A stretch of DNA of 6,925 nt from contig JBFGWM010000154.1 of NCBI GenBank assembly GCA_041588495.1, positions 1 through 6,925 of the forward strand, in the 5' to 3' direction. The translations under genes were made by a program, and so were the position numbers. Source of the stretch: JBFGWM01 sp041588495 (GTDB lineage: Bacteria; Pseudomonadota; Gammaproteobacteria; Pseudomonadales; JBFGWM01). Every line of letters begins with the position of its first letter. Position 1 is the first letter of the stretch. This document shows positions 5,693 through 6,925 of this stretch, piece after piece. The notes below the pieces were generated by a model, which was not told the DNA's origin, did not search any database, and saw only the letters and a program-made list of their open reading frames with translations.

Positions 5693-6925
<1,233 letters not shown>

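Overview
The window looks like a stretch of chromosome from a GC-rich Gram-negative bacterium. The coding parts are roughly 60-65% G+C by eye. The periplasmic and secreted proteins, Shine-Dalgarno starts and a CHASE4-GGDEF protein fit a gammaproteobacterium, but the lineage is an inference. There are five protein genes, two of them cut by the window edges. I see no tRNA, rRNA, CRISPR array, insertion sequence or integrase.

Left block (1-801, minus strand): two genes read leftward and overlap by four bases (ATGA). The upstream one (316-801) is a small membrane-anchored protein with a cupredoxin-like domain that has no cysteine but carries a histidine-rich loop. The downstream one (1-319, cut by the left edge) is the N-terminus of a multi-pass membrane protein. 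It resembles the family that databases often label 'fenitrothion hydrolase' (FedB-like). Its predicted mature N-terminus is a histidine. Together they look like a small envelope system, possibly metal-related.

Divergent regulatory region (802-980): an AT-rich patch with a spaced direct repeat separates this pair from the rightward gene at 981.

Middle (981-5300): two secreted hydrolases are transcribed towards each other. The first (981-3635, plus) is an 884-residue exported metallohydrolase whose metal ligands line up with the M19 (renal dipeptidase) family. It is much longer than usual and has an N-terminal region of three beta-trefoil-like repeats. The second (3777-5300, minus) is an exported S1 (trypsin-like) serine protease with a pro-region, a glycine/serine/aspartate linker and an Ig-like domain in front of an intact His-Asp-Ser triad. 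The 141-base convergent gap between them holds three GC-rich hairpins. Both enzymes would act outside the cytoplasm, most simply on proteins or peptides.

Right (5301-6925): a 392-base gap without a convincing gene carries the promoter side of the protease and, at its far end, three hairpins downstream of the last gene. That gene (5693-6925, minus, cut by the right edge) is a membrane diguanylate cyclase with CHASE4, transmembrane, HAMP-like and GGDEF parts, and both its active site and its inhibitory site are intact. It probably has no direct link to the protease.

No complete new defence or mobile system is visible. The parts most worth a second look are the cupredoxin-like/membrane pair at the left edge and the oversized M19-like enzyme with its altered first metal motif.
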